Assembly (NCBI RefSeq): GCF_028623165.1
Contig: NZ_CP117768.1
Location: 2,914,001-2,978,000 of the forward strand
Reading direction: 5' to 3'
DNA: 64,000 nucleotides
Source of the DNA: Nostoc sp. UHCC 0926
GTDB lineage: Bacteria; Cyanobacteriota; Cyanobacteriia; Cyanobacteriales; Nostocaceae
Shown here: positions 34,715-44,226 of the stretch, piece by piece
How positions within the stretch are numbered: the first letter of the stretch is position 1
Layout of the letters: each line of letters opens with the position of its first letter
Translations under genes and position numbers: made by a program
Notes under the pieces: generated by a model
What the model saw: only the letters and a program-made list of their open reading frames with translations
What the model was told of the DNA's origin: nothing
Databases searched by the model: none

Positions 34715-36235
34715 CTATTGGGCAGAAACGCCAACACCGGGGATCACTCCTGAGTTGAAAGCGATATGTTTGTATTCCAGGAATTCATCGATCGCCGTCA
34801 GACCATTCAGCCTGCCGTTGCCGCTGCGCTTGAATCCGCCTTCTTCAAACTCGTCCCAAACGATCGCCCAATCGTTGATCCAGATCGTGCCTGCATCTAT
34901 CTCGCGGGCGACGCGCAATGGGCGGTCAACATCGCGAGTCCAAATGCTCGCAGCCAAGCCATACTCGCTATCGTTTGCGAGCTGTACCGCTTCTGCCTCA
35001 GTCTCGAATATCTGCATCGTCAAGACTGGACCGAAGACCTCTTCCTGAACGATCGTCATTTTCGGATCGGTCACTTCCAGCAGGGTAGGACGGTAAAATG
35101 CACCGCCAGCTAGTGGACCTTCAACAATTGGCCCACCGCGTACAAGCACCTTAGCGCCCGCTGCGATCGCCTCCTCCACCATCTTGTCAACACGAACGAC
35201 GTTCGGCTTATCAATCAGAGGTCCCATATCACTGGACAGATCAGACGCAGGTCCTGTCTTAACGTTCTCCAGTCGCTGGGTGATTAGCGTGCGAAAGCGA
35301 TCGGCAACAGCACGCTGCACCAACAGCCGGGAACCTGTCATGCAGAACTGACCTGCGAAGGTCGTGAGTGCCTTCTCAACTTTTGGTGCAGCCGCCTCAA
35401 GATCGGCATCGTCGAAGATGATCATTGGTGTTTTGCCACCAAGTTCGGTCTGAAACAGCTTGAGCGTCGCTGCCCCTGTTGCGGAAATTGCCTTCCCTGT
35501 CTTCGTGCTTCCTGTAAAGCTGATCACACGAACATCCTTTGACTCCATCAGAAAAGATGATCCGCCTCTGCCTGTGCTTTCACTAAAGACATTAATCACG
35601 CCCTTCGGTAAATCGGCAGCTTCAGCGAGGGTTTTACTAAACAGATAGTTGATCTGTGCTGTATTACCCGGCAATTTAATAACAGTTGTAACACCAGCAG
35701 CAAGAGCAGGTGCCAGAGATCGCACAGTCAGGACAAGCGGCGAGTTAAACGGTGCGACGATTCCAGCAACTCCGATTGGAGATCGAGTCACAACCGAAAG
35801 GTGTCCTGGTTGGACTTCCATCGCCCGTCCATAATCCGTCAGCACAACCGATGCCCAGTATCGAAATTTACTGGGAATCATATCTACTTCAAATGCTGCT
35901 TCGTCATGGACTTTGCCGTTTTCAAGCGAGAGAATCGCGATCAGTTCATCTCTGTGGGCTTCAAAGCGATCGGCAATTTGATTCAGCACTCGCGCACGAA
36001 GTGCCCGATTTCCCTTCCAGTCTAATTCTCGGAACGCCCGCACCGCAGCATTAACCCCCTGAACCGCCTCTTCACGTCCGCCATCCGCGTAAGTACCAAT
36101 AACCTCACCTGTAGCTGGGTTTATGCTATCGGTATGTTGCGCTGAATCAACCCACTCACCATTGATCCAGTTCAGCGCTGGCATCCGCAGATCAATGCTC
36201 ATTGTTGAGCCTTTCTTGTCCATCGTTGCTGACAT
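34715..36235 (-). CDS. NAD(P)-dependent aldehyde dehydrogenase
   Basis: A 506-residue aldehyde dehydrogenase that oxidises an aldehyde to an acid. Visible: 'LNWINGEWVDSAQHTDSINP', 'GIVAPFNSPLVLTVRSLAPA', 'GNTAQINYLFSKTLAEAADL', 'RVISFTGSTKTGKAISATGA', the Glu of 'LFQTELGGKTPMIIFDDADL' and the catalytic Cys in 'FAGQFCMTGSRLLVQRAV', 'QEEVFGPVLTMQIFETEAEA'. The ATG at 36235 (MSATMDKKGSTMSIDLR) has AGGAG 10 bases upstream; 25 codons upstream are open but unlikely. G+C is visibly higher than in the 1-8 kb region. The physiological substrate is unknown. Confidence 0.93.
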   Translation of the reverse strand: MSATMDKKGSTMSIDLRMPALNWINGEWVDSAQHTDSINPATGEVIGTYADGGREEAVQGVNAAVRAFRELDWKGNRALRARVLNQIADRFEAHRDELIAILSLENGKVHDEAAFEVDMIPSKFRYWASVVLTDYGRAMEVQPGHLSVVTRSPIGVAGIVAPFNSPLVLTVRSLAPALAAGVTTVIKLPGNTAQINYLFSKTLAEAADLPKGVINVFSESTGRGGSSFLMESKDVRVISFTGSTKTGKAISATGAATLKLFQTELGGKTPMIIFDDADLEAAAPKVEKALTTFAGQFCMTGSRLLVQRAVADRFRTLITQRLENVKTGPASDLSSDMGPLIDKPNVVRVDKMVEEAIAAGAKVLVRGGPIVEGPLAGGAFYRPTLLEVTDPKMTIVQEEVFGPVLTMQIFETEAEAVQLANDSEYGLAASIWTRDVDRPLRVAREIDAGTIWINDWAIVWDEFEEGGFKRSGNGRLNGLTAIDEFLEYKHIAFNSGVIPGVGVSAQ

Positions 36236-36371
36236 TGTTGTTACTCCTGACTTTTTTCTCGATGACCGAATCCCTTTTGGTGCTAAAGCCCAACGTTTCG
36301 CTTCAAGCACGGCTGTAAACCGTCACCTGCAAGCTTTTGTTAGACCCGATTGTTTCGTTTCGGTTAATACT

Positions 36372-37415
36372 TTACTTGAAGAAGTTGATCAGCAACCGCG
36401 ATATGACATCAGGTTGCTCGATTAAGATGAAGTGGCCGCTATTTTCTATCTTGACCAGTCGAAAATTAGTCGCCTTGGGTTCGACCACTCGCAAGAACTG
36501 ATAGCCTTGGAACTCGGCACCGAGCCCCAAGACTGGCATCTCGAGCTTCTTATACGTCTTAGCGTCGCTAATGTCGCGCGGAAAGGCTTTGTACCACGCA
36601 TGACCAGCGCGGATTGCTTCTGGATTTGAATAGGCATTCCCGTAAACGGCTAAATCTCGTGAATCTATCTTTGTCGGGTCGTTTAGCAGATAGTTGAAGA
36701 GCCAGTTTATATAGAGTCTCATGCCATCTCCTGCGAGGAGTTTTTCAGGCAACCCTTCTACTTGATGAAAAGCAAACCACCATAGATAAACCGGATGCGC
36801 AGCATCGACCGTTTTTCCAAACTTCCCCTCCTCAGGCAGCATTTTGATGTCATAGAAGGAATCGTCAGGATGCGCGACGTCCAGCAAGGCAAGTTTCGCG
36901 GTCGCTTCCGGATGATTAGCCGCAAAACTGAACGCGACCATCGCGCCGATATCGTGTCCAGCAATATTGACTTTCTCGTATCCAAGTTGACGGATCAGCT
37001 CGTAGATATCTCGAGCCATTGTCTTCTTGTCGTAACCACCAGCTGACTTTTCGGAGCTGCCCATGCCGCGGATGTCCACGACGATCACACGAAAGCTTTT
37101 TGCCAAAGCCAGCATCACCTTGTGATACCCCCACCAGGTTTCCGGGTGACCTGGCAGCAGCACAAGCGGTGCGCCCTCACCGCCGCTGACGTAATGCAGT
37201 CTTACTCCATTAACCGTTGCATAACCGTTCTCAAATCCGGATAGGGACTTCACCAGTGTCGAGTCGGACGTATTGGCGGTAGGGTTTCTTACTTGCTCCT
37301 GCGCTTGTGCGATGTAGGGGAGCGAAACCGTGAACGCTATAGCAAGAAGGATCGTGACGCACAGACGCTGCCAGCGAGGTCTGTTGATCGTGTAAGTCTC
37401 TTGATCGCTTTTCAT
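36372..37415 (-). CDS. Exported alpha/beta hydrolase, epoxide-hydrolase-like
   Basis: A 347-residue protein with a signal peptide (VTILLAIAFTVSLPYIAQAQ) and an alpha/beta-hydrolase fold. The oxyanion motif 'VLLPGHPETWWGYHKVML', nucleophile elbow 'VNIAGHDIGAMVAFSFAANH' (Asp in the G-H-D-I-G motif of epoxide hydrolases and haloalkane dehalogenases), a cap region with 'WWFAFHQVEGLPEKLLAG' and catalytic His in 'IENSGHFILIEQPDVISRLL' are in place. Asp rather than Ser as nucleophile argues for epoxide or halide hydrolysis; exact substrate unknown. Part of the higher-GC block. Confidence 0.88.
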   Translation of the reverse strand: MKSDQETYTINRPRWQRLCVTILLAIAFTVSLPYIAQAQEQVRNPTANTSDSTLVKSLSGFENGYATVNGVRLHYVSGGEGAPLVLLPGHPETWWGYHKVMLALAKSFRVIVVDIRGMGSSEKSAGGYDKKTMARDIYELIRQLGYEKVNIAGHDIGAMVAFSFAANHPEATAKLALLDVAHPDDSFYDIKMLPEEGKFGKTVDAAHPVYLWWFAFHQVEGLPEKLLAGDGMRLYINWLFNYLLNDPTKIDSRDLAVYGNAYSNPEAIRAGHAWYKAFPRDISDAKTYKKLEMPVLGLGAEFQGYQFLRVVEPKATNFRLVKIENSGHFILIEQPDVISRLLINFFK

Positions 37416-37433
37416 GATTCTCCAAAATTATTC

Positions 37434-38747
37434 CTACTCTGTTGACGATCCATCGACATACTGCTGACCACTGATCATAATGAATTCAACTGTGCTGGCT
37501 GGAGCAGCGAAATCCAATGAGGTAATTTCCTCTCTTTGAGCCTCGACTCGACCCAGTACAATGATCTGTTTTCCACTTGTGCCCGGTTTGAGACTCAGGG
37601 CGTGCGCGTCAAGCTGTACGACAACGCCACGCACCAAACTGTTACCCCTACCACCTTTTGTGATCACGTCCCCAAGCACGAGGATATTGCCAAATGGTTT
37701 ACTAGTCTGTATCCCGATCGAGCCATTGCCATGAGTGGTAATGCTTTTGAATTCTGCATAAGCCAAGGTTCCGTCGTATAGATTGAACCCCCGCGCCCCT
37801 TCGCCATAGGTCGCCAGGTCGCCTTGCACAATCAGAGTCTGCAAATCTCCGAAATTCACGAATCCGATTCCACTGGTTCCATGAGATATGATGGACTGCC
37901 GAGCAAGCCAAAGACGGACATTGCCCCAGTTATCCAACACCATGTCATTTGTCCCGTAAGTTGTTACAGGACTGTTATTGATCACTTGTTGAGCCTTCAC
38001 GCCTGAGCCAACGAACACCCCGCCTGAGATCAGATTGCCAGTACCAGCCGGGATATTGCCATTAGTATGGATTTCGCCTGTGGTCAATAATTTAAGGTCA
38101 ATCATGCCACCAGGAGAACTGGGCGCTGGTCCACTTTGAGGATCGGCGTTTGCAAGAACAGTCATGCCGCCAAAAATAAAGATGCCGCTACCCCTCAACG
38201 GCACATCTCGCGTTCCCCCTGAGAGGTTTTCGGCACGCAGTGTCCAGCGACTTTGGGGATCGGTACAGCGGTTGTAGATCGTTAGGGAACCCGGAACGAC
38301 CTCTACGCCGTAACCGACTGGACGATGCAGCGCTGAGGTGCTGTCGCCGTCATACACTTGAACGTCAGTGAGCACAAGGTCAGCGGTCATCACAATACTG
38401 GATTCCAAGTGCAGTCGACCGTAGACGACGAGATGCTGCAACTTGAGTTGTCCAAGGGTAGTCGTTGTCGGTTCCAGACTGAGCGTTAATCGGCTCGGAT
38501 CTGATCGGAGGGTTAGGTTCTGGAGGGTGTTATTTGCCGTGAGCGCTACCCCGTCTGAATCTGGCTTGAAGACCAATTCTGCGTCAGAAGTTGTACCCAC
38601 CAAACTTGAGCCTTCAAGAAGTGTAAATTTCTCTAAGTCATGAAAGCGACCAGCCACCTCGATTACAACATGTGTACGTTGAACCGCTTCAGCCAGAGAA
38701 GCTGCGTCCTCAACGACTACATGAGTGCCAACTGTGCTATGTGCCAT
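37434..38747 (-). CDS. Beta-helix-like protein of unknown function
   Basis: A 437-residue protein not recognised as an enzyme. From about residue 40 it consists of short repeating strands with Gly/Asn turns ('NTLQNLTLRSDPSRLTLSL', 'GQLKLQHLVVYGRLHLESS', 'NLISGGVFVGSGVKAQQVI', 'GIGFVNFGDLQTLIVQGDLA', 'GIQTSKPFGNILVLGDVITK'), the pattern of right-handed parallel beta-helices. No signal peptide is visible. It ends 18 bp from the upstream hydrolase gene and lies within the higher-GC block, which suggests a co-acquired cluster. Such proteins may bind or cleave polysaccharide; no catalytic set is visible. Confidence 0.7.
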   Translation of the reverse strand: MAHSTVGTHVVVEDAASLAEAVQRTHVVIEVAGRFHDLEKFTLLEGSSLVGTTSDAELVFKPDSDGVALTANNTLQNLTLRSDPSRLTLSLEPTTTTLGQLKLQHLVVYGRLHLESSIVMTADLVLTDVQVYDGDSTSALHRPVGYGVEVVPGSLTIYNRCTDPQSRWTLRAENLSGGTRDVPLRGSGIFIFGGMTVLANADPQSGPAPSSPGGMIDLKLLTTGEIHTNGNIPAGTGNLISGGVFVGSGVKAQQVINNSPVTTYGTNDMVLDNWGNVRLWLARQSIISHGTSGIGFVNFGDLQTLIVQGDLATYGEGARGFNLYDGTLAYAEFKSITTHGNGSIGIQTSKPFGNILVLGDVITKGGRGNSLVRGVVVQLDAHALSLKPGTSGKQIIVLGRVEAQREEITSLDFAAPASTVEFIMISGQQYVDGSSTE

Positions 38748-38903
38748 AAACGACTCCCATCAGTGGTTGGATTTACCTCACTCACAACACAACGGTTTAC
38801 TTGGTGTTGAACCATTGAGTCGGTTGAGTTTTATGGTTCAACCCAACGCTTCCAAGGACGTTGGGTTTCGCGAAGCTCCACCTAATCTACAAAAATCTGA
38901 CTA

Positions 38904-39392
38904 TCAGGACGCCTTGAAGGTGATGTCTGCCTGATCGAGGAAGGGCTGGAACAAGTCTACCGGCCAGTTGGGATCGCTCTTGGAGGTGCGCTCCAGACAC
39001 TTCCAGACGCCATCGCGACGTTCAAAGATGTCGTCGTAGGTGCCAGTTGAAACGATTCCGACGTGTTCAGCCTTCCAGTACACGAACCATCGCCACTGCG
39101 CTTCGGCCCTGTCACCCGATCCGGAAATTTCAAACGCGCCCATAGAGTGGAACCACTTGTCCATCGGGAAGACGCTGTGCGCGTAGTCGAACATCTGCTT
39201 CATGCCCTCAAAACCCTCGAAGGTTGAAGTACGTAGATCGTTGACGTTGAATTTGGCCTCCGGCCAGTAAAGGCGGTTGTAGAGGTCGACCTGCTCGCGC
39301 CCCCAACCCTTGTCGATACATCGCTGATGCATGTTCAACTGCTCGAAGATGGTAAAGCGGTCGATCACCGTGAGTTCGTTGTTCTGAGACAT
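38904..39392 (-). CDS. SnoaL/NTF2-like protein
   Basis: A 162-residue protein of the SnoaL_4/NTF2-like fold: N-terminal helices 'TIFEQLNMHQRCIDKGWGRE' and 'YNRLYWPEAKFNVNDLRTS', then sheet strands 'SGSGDRAEAQWRWFVYWKAE', 'STGTYDDIFERRDGVWKCLE'. Aromatic-rich pocket residues (Trp/Tyr) fit a small-molecule binding fold. First gene of the minus-strand block and divergent from the LysR regulator 273 bp away. The line 39061-39120 has 36 of 60 G/C, against 12 of 60 at 4321-4380. Confidence 0.85.
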   Translation of the reverse strand: MSQNNELTVIDRFTIFEQLNMHQRCIDKGWGREQVDLYNRLYWPEAKFNVNDLRTSTFEGFEGMKQMFDYAHSVFPMDKWFHSMGAFEISGSGDRAEAQWRWFVYWKAEHVGIVSTGTYDDIFERRDGVWKCLERTSKSDPNWPVDLFQPFLDQADITFKAS

Positions 39393-39665
39393 TGAAATTC
39401 TCCTCTACGTTGAAATTCTTGCGGGCGGTCAACGAGTTGATAGTGTTCTAGATTTTTGTTAAGACTCCTGAAACGTCCAATGCATAAATTCTTCAGGCGA
39501 AGAGCAATAAATATAGAACACCACCCTTTGTTGGTTCAGTCATCGCTATTTACTTGCCTAGCTAGTTGATGCTGCCGTCTTCCTCAAATTACCTGAATTT
39601 CTCATCGTTGTACAAGTATCATTTTGTTGATGCTATGTTTCTTCTTAGGAAACTTTAGAACTACG

Positions 39666-40571
39666 ATGGACACCTTAACGAGCATGAAAGTATTGCTTCA
39701 GGTGGTGGAATCGGGAAGTTTTGTGACAGCCGCCGAGCGGCTCAACTTATCCACAGCCATGACCAGCAAGCATGTGATGCATTTGGAACGAAACCTTGGC
39801 GCACGTTTGTTGAATCGAACCAGCCGACACTTAAGCCTAACCGAGGCAGGAAGGGTCTATTATGAGCAATGCCGGGAAATGCTTGATAAATTGGAAATGG
39901 TGGAGGCAGCGGTGAGGCAATCAGCCGTCGTTGCGCGTGGCGTACTCAAGATCAGCGCCCCAGTTTGGTTTGCTAACCCGTTATTCACTAAAGCCTTGGC
40001 GAAGTACCGCTCTCGCTATCCAGACGTTTTGCTAGATCTGAATTTGAATGATCGATTGGTAAACTTGGTGGAAGAAGGATTTGACTTGGCGTTACGTGTC
40101 ACGCCTGAGGAACCCGGTTCTTCACTGCTCACGCAACGCATTTGCCCAATTCAACTGATGTTGGTTGGCTCAGCTGACTATTTGCAAAGAAATGGATACC
40201 CAAAAACTCCCAACGAACTGTCGAAGCATCTAAGCATCAGCTATTACTACTCGCAGTTTGCCGATGAGATCCTCTTTGAGGGTTATAACGGGCGGGAGAC
40301 AGTCAAACTGCCAGTCTCGATCCGCTCCAACAACACTACCATGCTGTATCAGGCGACCCTAGCCGGTATGGGGTTGGCGGTTTTGCCAAAGTGGTTGATT
40401 GAAGATGATCTTACCAGCCAACGATTGGAGGTGCTGAAGCTGGACTACACGTTGGCAACCTCATCTCTTTATGCTGTCTATACGAATCAGCGATACCTAT
40501 CACCCAAAATAAGTACTTTCGTAGATTTTCTAGCTGAACATTTTTCTGACATCACCGAGAGCTTTGATTAA
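39666..40571 (+). CDS. LysR-family transcriptional regulator
   Basis: A 301-residue LysR regulator. The winged helix-turn-helix is 'FVTAAERLNLSTAMTSKHVM' with 'RLLNRTSRHLSLTEAGRVYY'. An effector domain follows ('RGVLKISAPVWFANPLFTKA', 'FDLALRVTPEEPGSSLLTQR'). The ATG at 39666 (MDTLTSMKVLLQ) fits the family N-terminus better than the ORF start at 39624. It is divergent from the minus-strand block (39392 down to 34150), the classic arrangement for control of that cluster from the 273-bp gap; no T-N11-A box was confirmed. Regulation of the block is inference. Confidence 0.9.
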   Translation: MDTLTSMKVLLQVVESGSFVTAAERLNLSTAMTSKHVMHLERNLGARLLNRTSRHLSLTEAGRVYYEQCREMLDKLEMVEAAVRQSAVVARGVLKISAPVWFANPLFTKALAKYRSRYPDVLLDLNLNDRLVNLVEEGFDLALRVTPEEPGSSLLTQRICPIQLMLVGSADYLQRNGYPKTPNELSKHLSISYYYSQFADEILFEGYNGRETVKLPVSIRSNNTTMLYQATLAGMGLAVLPKWLIEDDLTSQRLEVLKLDYTLATSSLYAVYTNQRYLSPKISTFVDFLAEHFSDITESFD

Positions 40572-41389
40572 ATTTGTCCTTGAGGATTTGTACTCGTAGT
40601 GTCACAGTAGTGGTTATAGTGTTGGCTTGCTCGTCTCTGAAAGTATTTCATGAACGAGTAAGCTTTTTCTACCTACAAAAACTTTTTGGATAACCGTACA
40701 TCATTCCCCTCTGCTCTGCCGACGAGCGCCTGACCTATGCCATTACTGCTATACGGGCATTAAAAGCTGTAGTTCTTATTCCATATAGCGAGTAGCTTTT
40801 CTTAGTGCCATTCGATGCACAATATGGACAGTTCATCCCTTAATTATGCAACGCCTAATTTTTTAAGTTCTTTAAAATAGTTAGTAATTAGATAATACTC
40901 GCCAAAAATGAGAAGTAAGCTACATAATTCGTAATTAAATTAGTTTAGGATTTATTTACAACTAATTCAAGACCACCAAGAAAGACAATTTGGTAAGGCA
41001 GCATGGTCTTCTCATATTGGGAGAGGCTAGCGCCTGCCGTAGGATGCCCGTTCGCCGCAAGGCGTCCCGTTAGGGAAGGGCTGTAGGGGGTTTCACCCAT
41101 GAGTGACTGCCGTTAGCGCAGCGGTAGCGTTAGCGTTCGCGCAGCGTCTCGTAGAGAAGCGGTAGCGATAGCGCAGCGTTAGCGACGTAGGAGCGTCGGA
41201 ACGAGCGTCCGTAGGAGCGTCACCCGTGGGGTGTGGTGAAACGCCTGAAAATTACAAATTAAGGTCTTCTCTACAAGACGCTTTACGTAGCAAGATCCCC
41301 GTAGGGGTATGTAGCGGGGTGTAGCCCATTAGGAAGAATTAGTAATTAGTTAAATAGCTCAATCGCACGCATCAGCTAACCGATTCCAA
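40572..41389. repeat. Long intergenic region with a dense short-repeat block
   Basis: 818 bp without an ORF of interest. From about 41024 to 41237 it is a mosaic of short repeats: 'gcccgttcgccgcaaggcgt', 'cagcggtagcgttagcgttc', 'gcgcagcgtctcgtagagaa' and 'gacgtaggagcgtcggaacg', joined end to end. A further degenerate unit is at about 41270-41293. The rest (40572-41020) is AT-rich. Confidence 0.75.
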
Positions 41390-42751
41390 ATGTTAGTAAA
41401 TAATGATTTGCAAGACCGATGGATTCCTCGCTATTTCAGATTAGCGATCGCGAATATGCTCTCCAATCTAATGGTGCCACTGTCTGGAATGGTTAGCGTT
41501 TCCTTTTTAGGGCACTTGCAAGACATTCGTCATTTAGCTGGCGTTGCACTGGCGACAGTTGTGTTTAATTACTTCTATCGAGCATTGAATTTTTTGCGTC
41601 TCTCTGTCACCGGCACGACTGCCCAGGCGACTGGAAGAAATGATCAACAGGAAGTGCTGCTGCTAGGCTTACGGAATGTTTTAATTGCTCTGGGCTTGGG
41701 ATTTGTTGTTTTGCTCCTGCAATACCCACTGCGAGAATTGGGGTTTATTGTCTTGAACAATACTCCAGAGGTGAAAGCGGCTGCGGTGGACTACTTCAAC
41801 ACGAGAATTTGGGGTGTACCTGCGGTTCTGGTGAATATGGTGCTGTTCGGCTGGTTGATGGGGCGTGAACAGAGCCAGAAAGTCTTAGTCTTGTCGGTTT
41901 TTGGCAACGTCGTCAACATTGTCTTGAGTTACCAGATGATTGTGCGAACAGGTTTGGAAAGCATGGGAGCAGGCTTGGCACAAGCTTTGAGCCAATTTCT
42001 GATGATGATGCTAGGACTAATTTGGGTGAAGAGTGAAATCCAGTGGGAGGAAATCCGTGCCGTCGCGCCTCAGCTTTGGGACAAATCTGCCTGGAATGAG
42101 ACTTTTGCCCTGAGTCGGGATCTCTTTATACGGACATTGGCGATTGGGTTTACCTTTTGGGCTTTTACCAATCTGTTTGCTGGGATGGGAAGAATCGCCT
42201 TTGCGGAAAATGTCTTGCTGATTGAGTTCATGACGCTAGGGATTCAAATACTCAATGGCTTGTCTTATGCAACAGAAACCTTGACGGGCAACTTTCATGG
42301 CACAAATGAGCAGAAACAGATGGTGCCACTGCTTGGCGTTTCTATAGGCGTGACTCTGATGTTTGCAGTCATCATGTCCCTTACCTGCATCCTGTTTCCG
42401 CAAACCGTATTTGGGCTACTCACAAATCACACGGAAATAACCACCCAGATCGATCCCTACATTCCCTGGCTAATGAGCGTGCTGGGGCTGTATGCGTTTG
42501 CCGTCTCAATTGAAGCTTATTTCTTTGGTTTGGCAGAAGGATTAATCCTCCGCAATGCGGCTTTTATCGCAACTGGGCTAGGGTTTATTCCCACAGCAGC
42601 CCTTGCTTGGAAGTTGCAGAGTGTTCATCTGTTATGGTTGGCGATGTCTTTGTTTATAGTGACTAGAATTGCAGTGCAGGGAATTCAGATCCCTAGAACC
42701 TTGAAACTAGCGGCAGAGGATATTCCTCCTGCTGAAAAGACTCAATGCTAG
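41390..42751 (+). CDS. MATE-family efflux transporter
   Basis: A 453-residue membrane protein with about 12 helices and two MATE repeats. Family features: 'FRLAIANMLSNLMVPLSGMV', 'VSFLGHLQDIRHLAGVALAT', 'SVTGTTAQATGRNDQQEVLL' in the first half and 'ATETLTGNFHGTNEQKQMVP' in the second. MATE pumps export drugs, toxins or metabolites with H+ or Na+. The ATG at 41390 is the only start seen and lies about 150 bp past the repeat block. The neighbouring amidase pair is convergent, so a joint role is not shown. Confidence 0.92.
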   Translation: MLVNNDLQDRWIPRYFRLAIANMLSNLMVPLSGMVSVSFLGHLQDIRHLAGVALATVVFNYFYRALNFLRLSVTGTTAQATGRNDQQEVLLLGLRNVLIALGLGFVVLLLQYPLRELGFIVLNNTPEVKAAAVDYFNTRIWGVPAVLVNMVLFGWLMGREQSQKVLVLSVFGNVVNIVLSYQMIVRTGLESMGAGLAQALSQFLMMMLGLIWVKSEIQWEEIRAVAPQLWDKSAWNETFALSRDLFIRTLAIGFTFWAFTNLFAGMGRIAFAENVLLIEFMTLGIQILNGLSYATETLTGNFHGTNEQKQMVPLLGVSIGVTLMFAVIMSLTCILFPQTVFGLLTNHTEITTQIDPYIPWLMSVLGLYAFAVSIEAYFFGLAEGLILRNAAFIATGLGFIPTAALAWKLQSVHLLWLAMSLFIVTRIAVQGIQIPRTLKLAAEDIPPAEKTQC

Positions 42752-42816
42752 TAAATCGAAGGCGTAATTTTTCCATTCTACAATCACCTGATTCACAGCA
42801 TTGTAAACGATTAGCT

Positions 42817-44226
42817 TTAGTTGAGAGCGTTGAAAATCACTGGTGCTGAAACTACACCTTTGGCCTCTAACACAGCTGCAACCCGTAAAATTAACGCTTC
42901 ATTATATGGTGCTGCTATCAATTGCACACCTAAAGGTAAGGCATTTTGGCGCTGAATTGGTACTGATAAAACGGGTAAGCCAATAAAAGATAATGGTTGA
43001 GTAAATAATCCTAAATGAGGACGGACAAGAATTTCTTCCCCATCCAAAATCATGGTTTGTTGACCAATTAGCGGTGCGGAAATTGGTGTAGTTGGGGCAA
43101 GAATTACATCTACATTTTGCAAGACTTCCCGAACGCGATCGCGATACCATTTTCTAAACCGTTGGGCTTGCAAATACCAGTTACTTGGAATTAGCGCCCC
43201 AGCCAAAAAGCGATCGCGTGTCGCTGGATCAAAATCTTGGGGACGCGATCGCAATTTTTCCAAATGCAGATTTGCGCCCTCACTAGCTGTAATCACAAAA
43301 GCTGCTGCCCGGGCGCGGTGTGCTTCTGGTATCGTTACATATTCAGTGACTTCTATTGCATCAGCTACCTTTTGGACTGCTGCTAAAGCTTCCGGTTCTA
43401 CGCCTGTGGTGAAATAATCAGCTGCGATGCCTTCGGCGGGCTTCGCCAACGCAATTCTGATATCAGAAATATCTTGATTGAGTTGTGATAAAACCAATTC
43501 AGGCAGACGCTTTGTGCAAACTGGATCGCGATCGTCTTCTCCCTGAAGCACATCAAACACCGTAGCAATATCCTGCACCGAACGCGCAAAAGGGCCAATG
43601 TGGTCAAAACTGCTAGAAAATAAAGCTACCCCAGCACGAGATAACCTTCCATAAGTCGGCTTAAAACCAAAAACGCCACACAACGCCGCCGGAACGCGAA
43701 TTGAACCATTAGTATCAGAACCCAATGTCAACGGTACTAACCCACCTGCAACAGCCGCCGCCGAACCACCCGATGAACCACCAGCAGATCGTTGTAAATC
43801 ATGGGGGTTGTGAGTAGCACCGTAATGAGAGTTTTCCGTTACAAACCCATAAGCGTACTCATCCATATTCAAAGCGCCAACCAGCACAGCACCCGCTTGT
43901 TTCAACTTTACTATTGCTGTTGCATCTTGACTAGCTGCTGGGTTTTCTGCATTGATTTTCGATCCCGCCAGAGTTGTTAAACCAGCGATATCGAAGAGAT
44001 TTTTCACCGCAAAAGGCACACCAGCAAGCGTTCCAGGATTATTACCTTGGGCAATTTCCCTGTCAATGCGGGCTGCATCTGTTAAAGCTATCTCAGCAGT
44101 CACAGCCGTAAAACAGTTGAGTTGATTATCCCGCGCTGCTATTCGTGCTAACGCAGCCTTGGTAACTTCCACTGCGCTAACTTTGCCTTCACGCACAGCA
44201 GCAGCTATTGATACAGCATCATTCAT
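42817..44226 (-). CDS. AtzE-family amidohydrolase (amidase signature)
   Basis: A 469-residue amidase-signature enzyme. The Ser-Ser-Lys triad is present: Lys in 'LAGVPFAVKNLFDIAGLTT', cis-Ser in 'RSAGGSSGGSAAAVAGGLVP' and nucleophile Ser in 'LGSDTNGSIRVPAALCGVFG'. It overlaps a small DUF4089/AtzG-like gene by 4 bp, the arrangement known for AtzE/AtzG, whose pair hydrolyses 1-carboxybiuret in cyanuric acid breakdown. In this organism the natural substrate is not known; AtzF and biuret genes are absent here. A GatA function is less likely since GatB and GatC are not adjacent. Confidence 0.88.
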   Translation of the reverse strand: MNDAVSIAAAVREGKVSAVEVTKAALARIAARDNQLNCFTAVTAEIALTDAARIDREIAQGNNPGTLAGVPFAVKNLFDIAGLTTLAGSKINAENPAASQDATAIVKLKQAGAVLVGALNMDEYAYGFVTENSHYGATHNPHDLQRSAGGSSGGSAAAVAGGLVPLTLGSDTNGSIRVPAALCGVFGFKPTYGRLSRAGVALFSSSFDHIGPFARSVQDIATVFDVLQGEDDRDPVCTKRLPELVLSQLNQDISDIRIALAKPAEGIAADYFTTGVEPEALAAVQKVADAIEVTEYVTIPEAHRARAAAFVITASEGANLHLEKLRSRPQDFDPATRDRFLAGALIPSNWYLQAQRFRKWYRDRVREVLQNVDVILAPTTPISAPLIGQQTMILDGEEILVRPHLGLFTQPLSFIGLPVLSVPIQRQNALPLGVQLIAAPYNEALILRVAAVLEAKGVVSAPVIFNALN

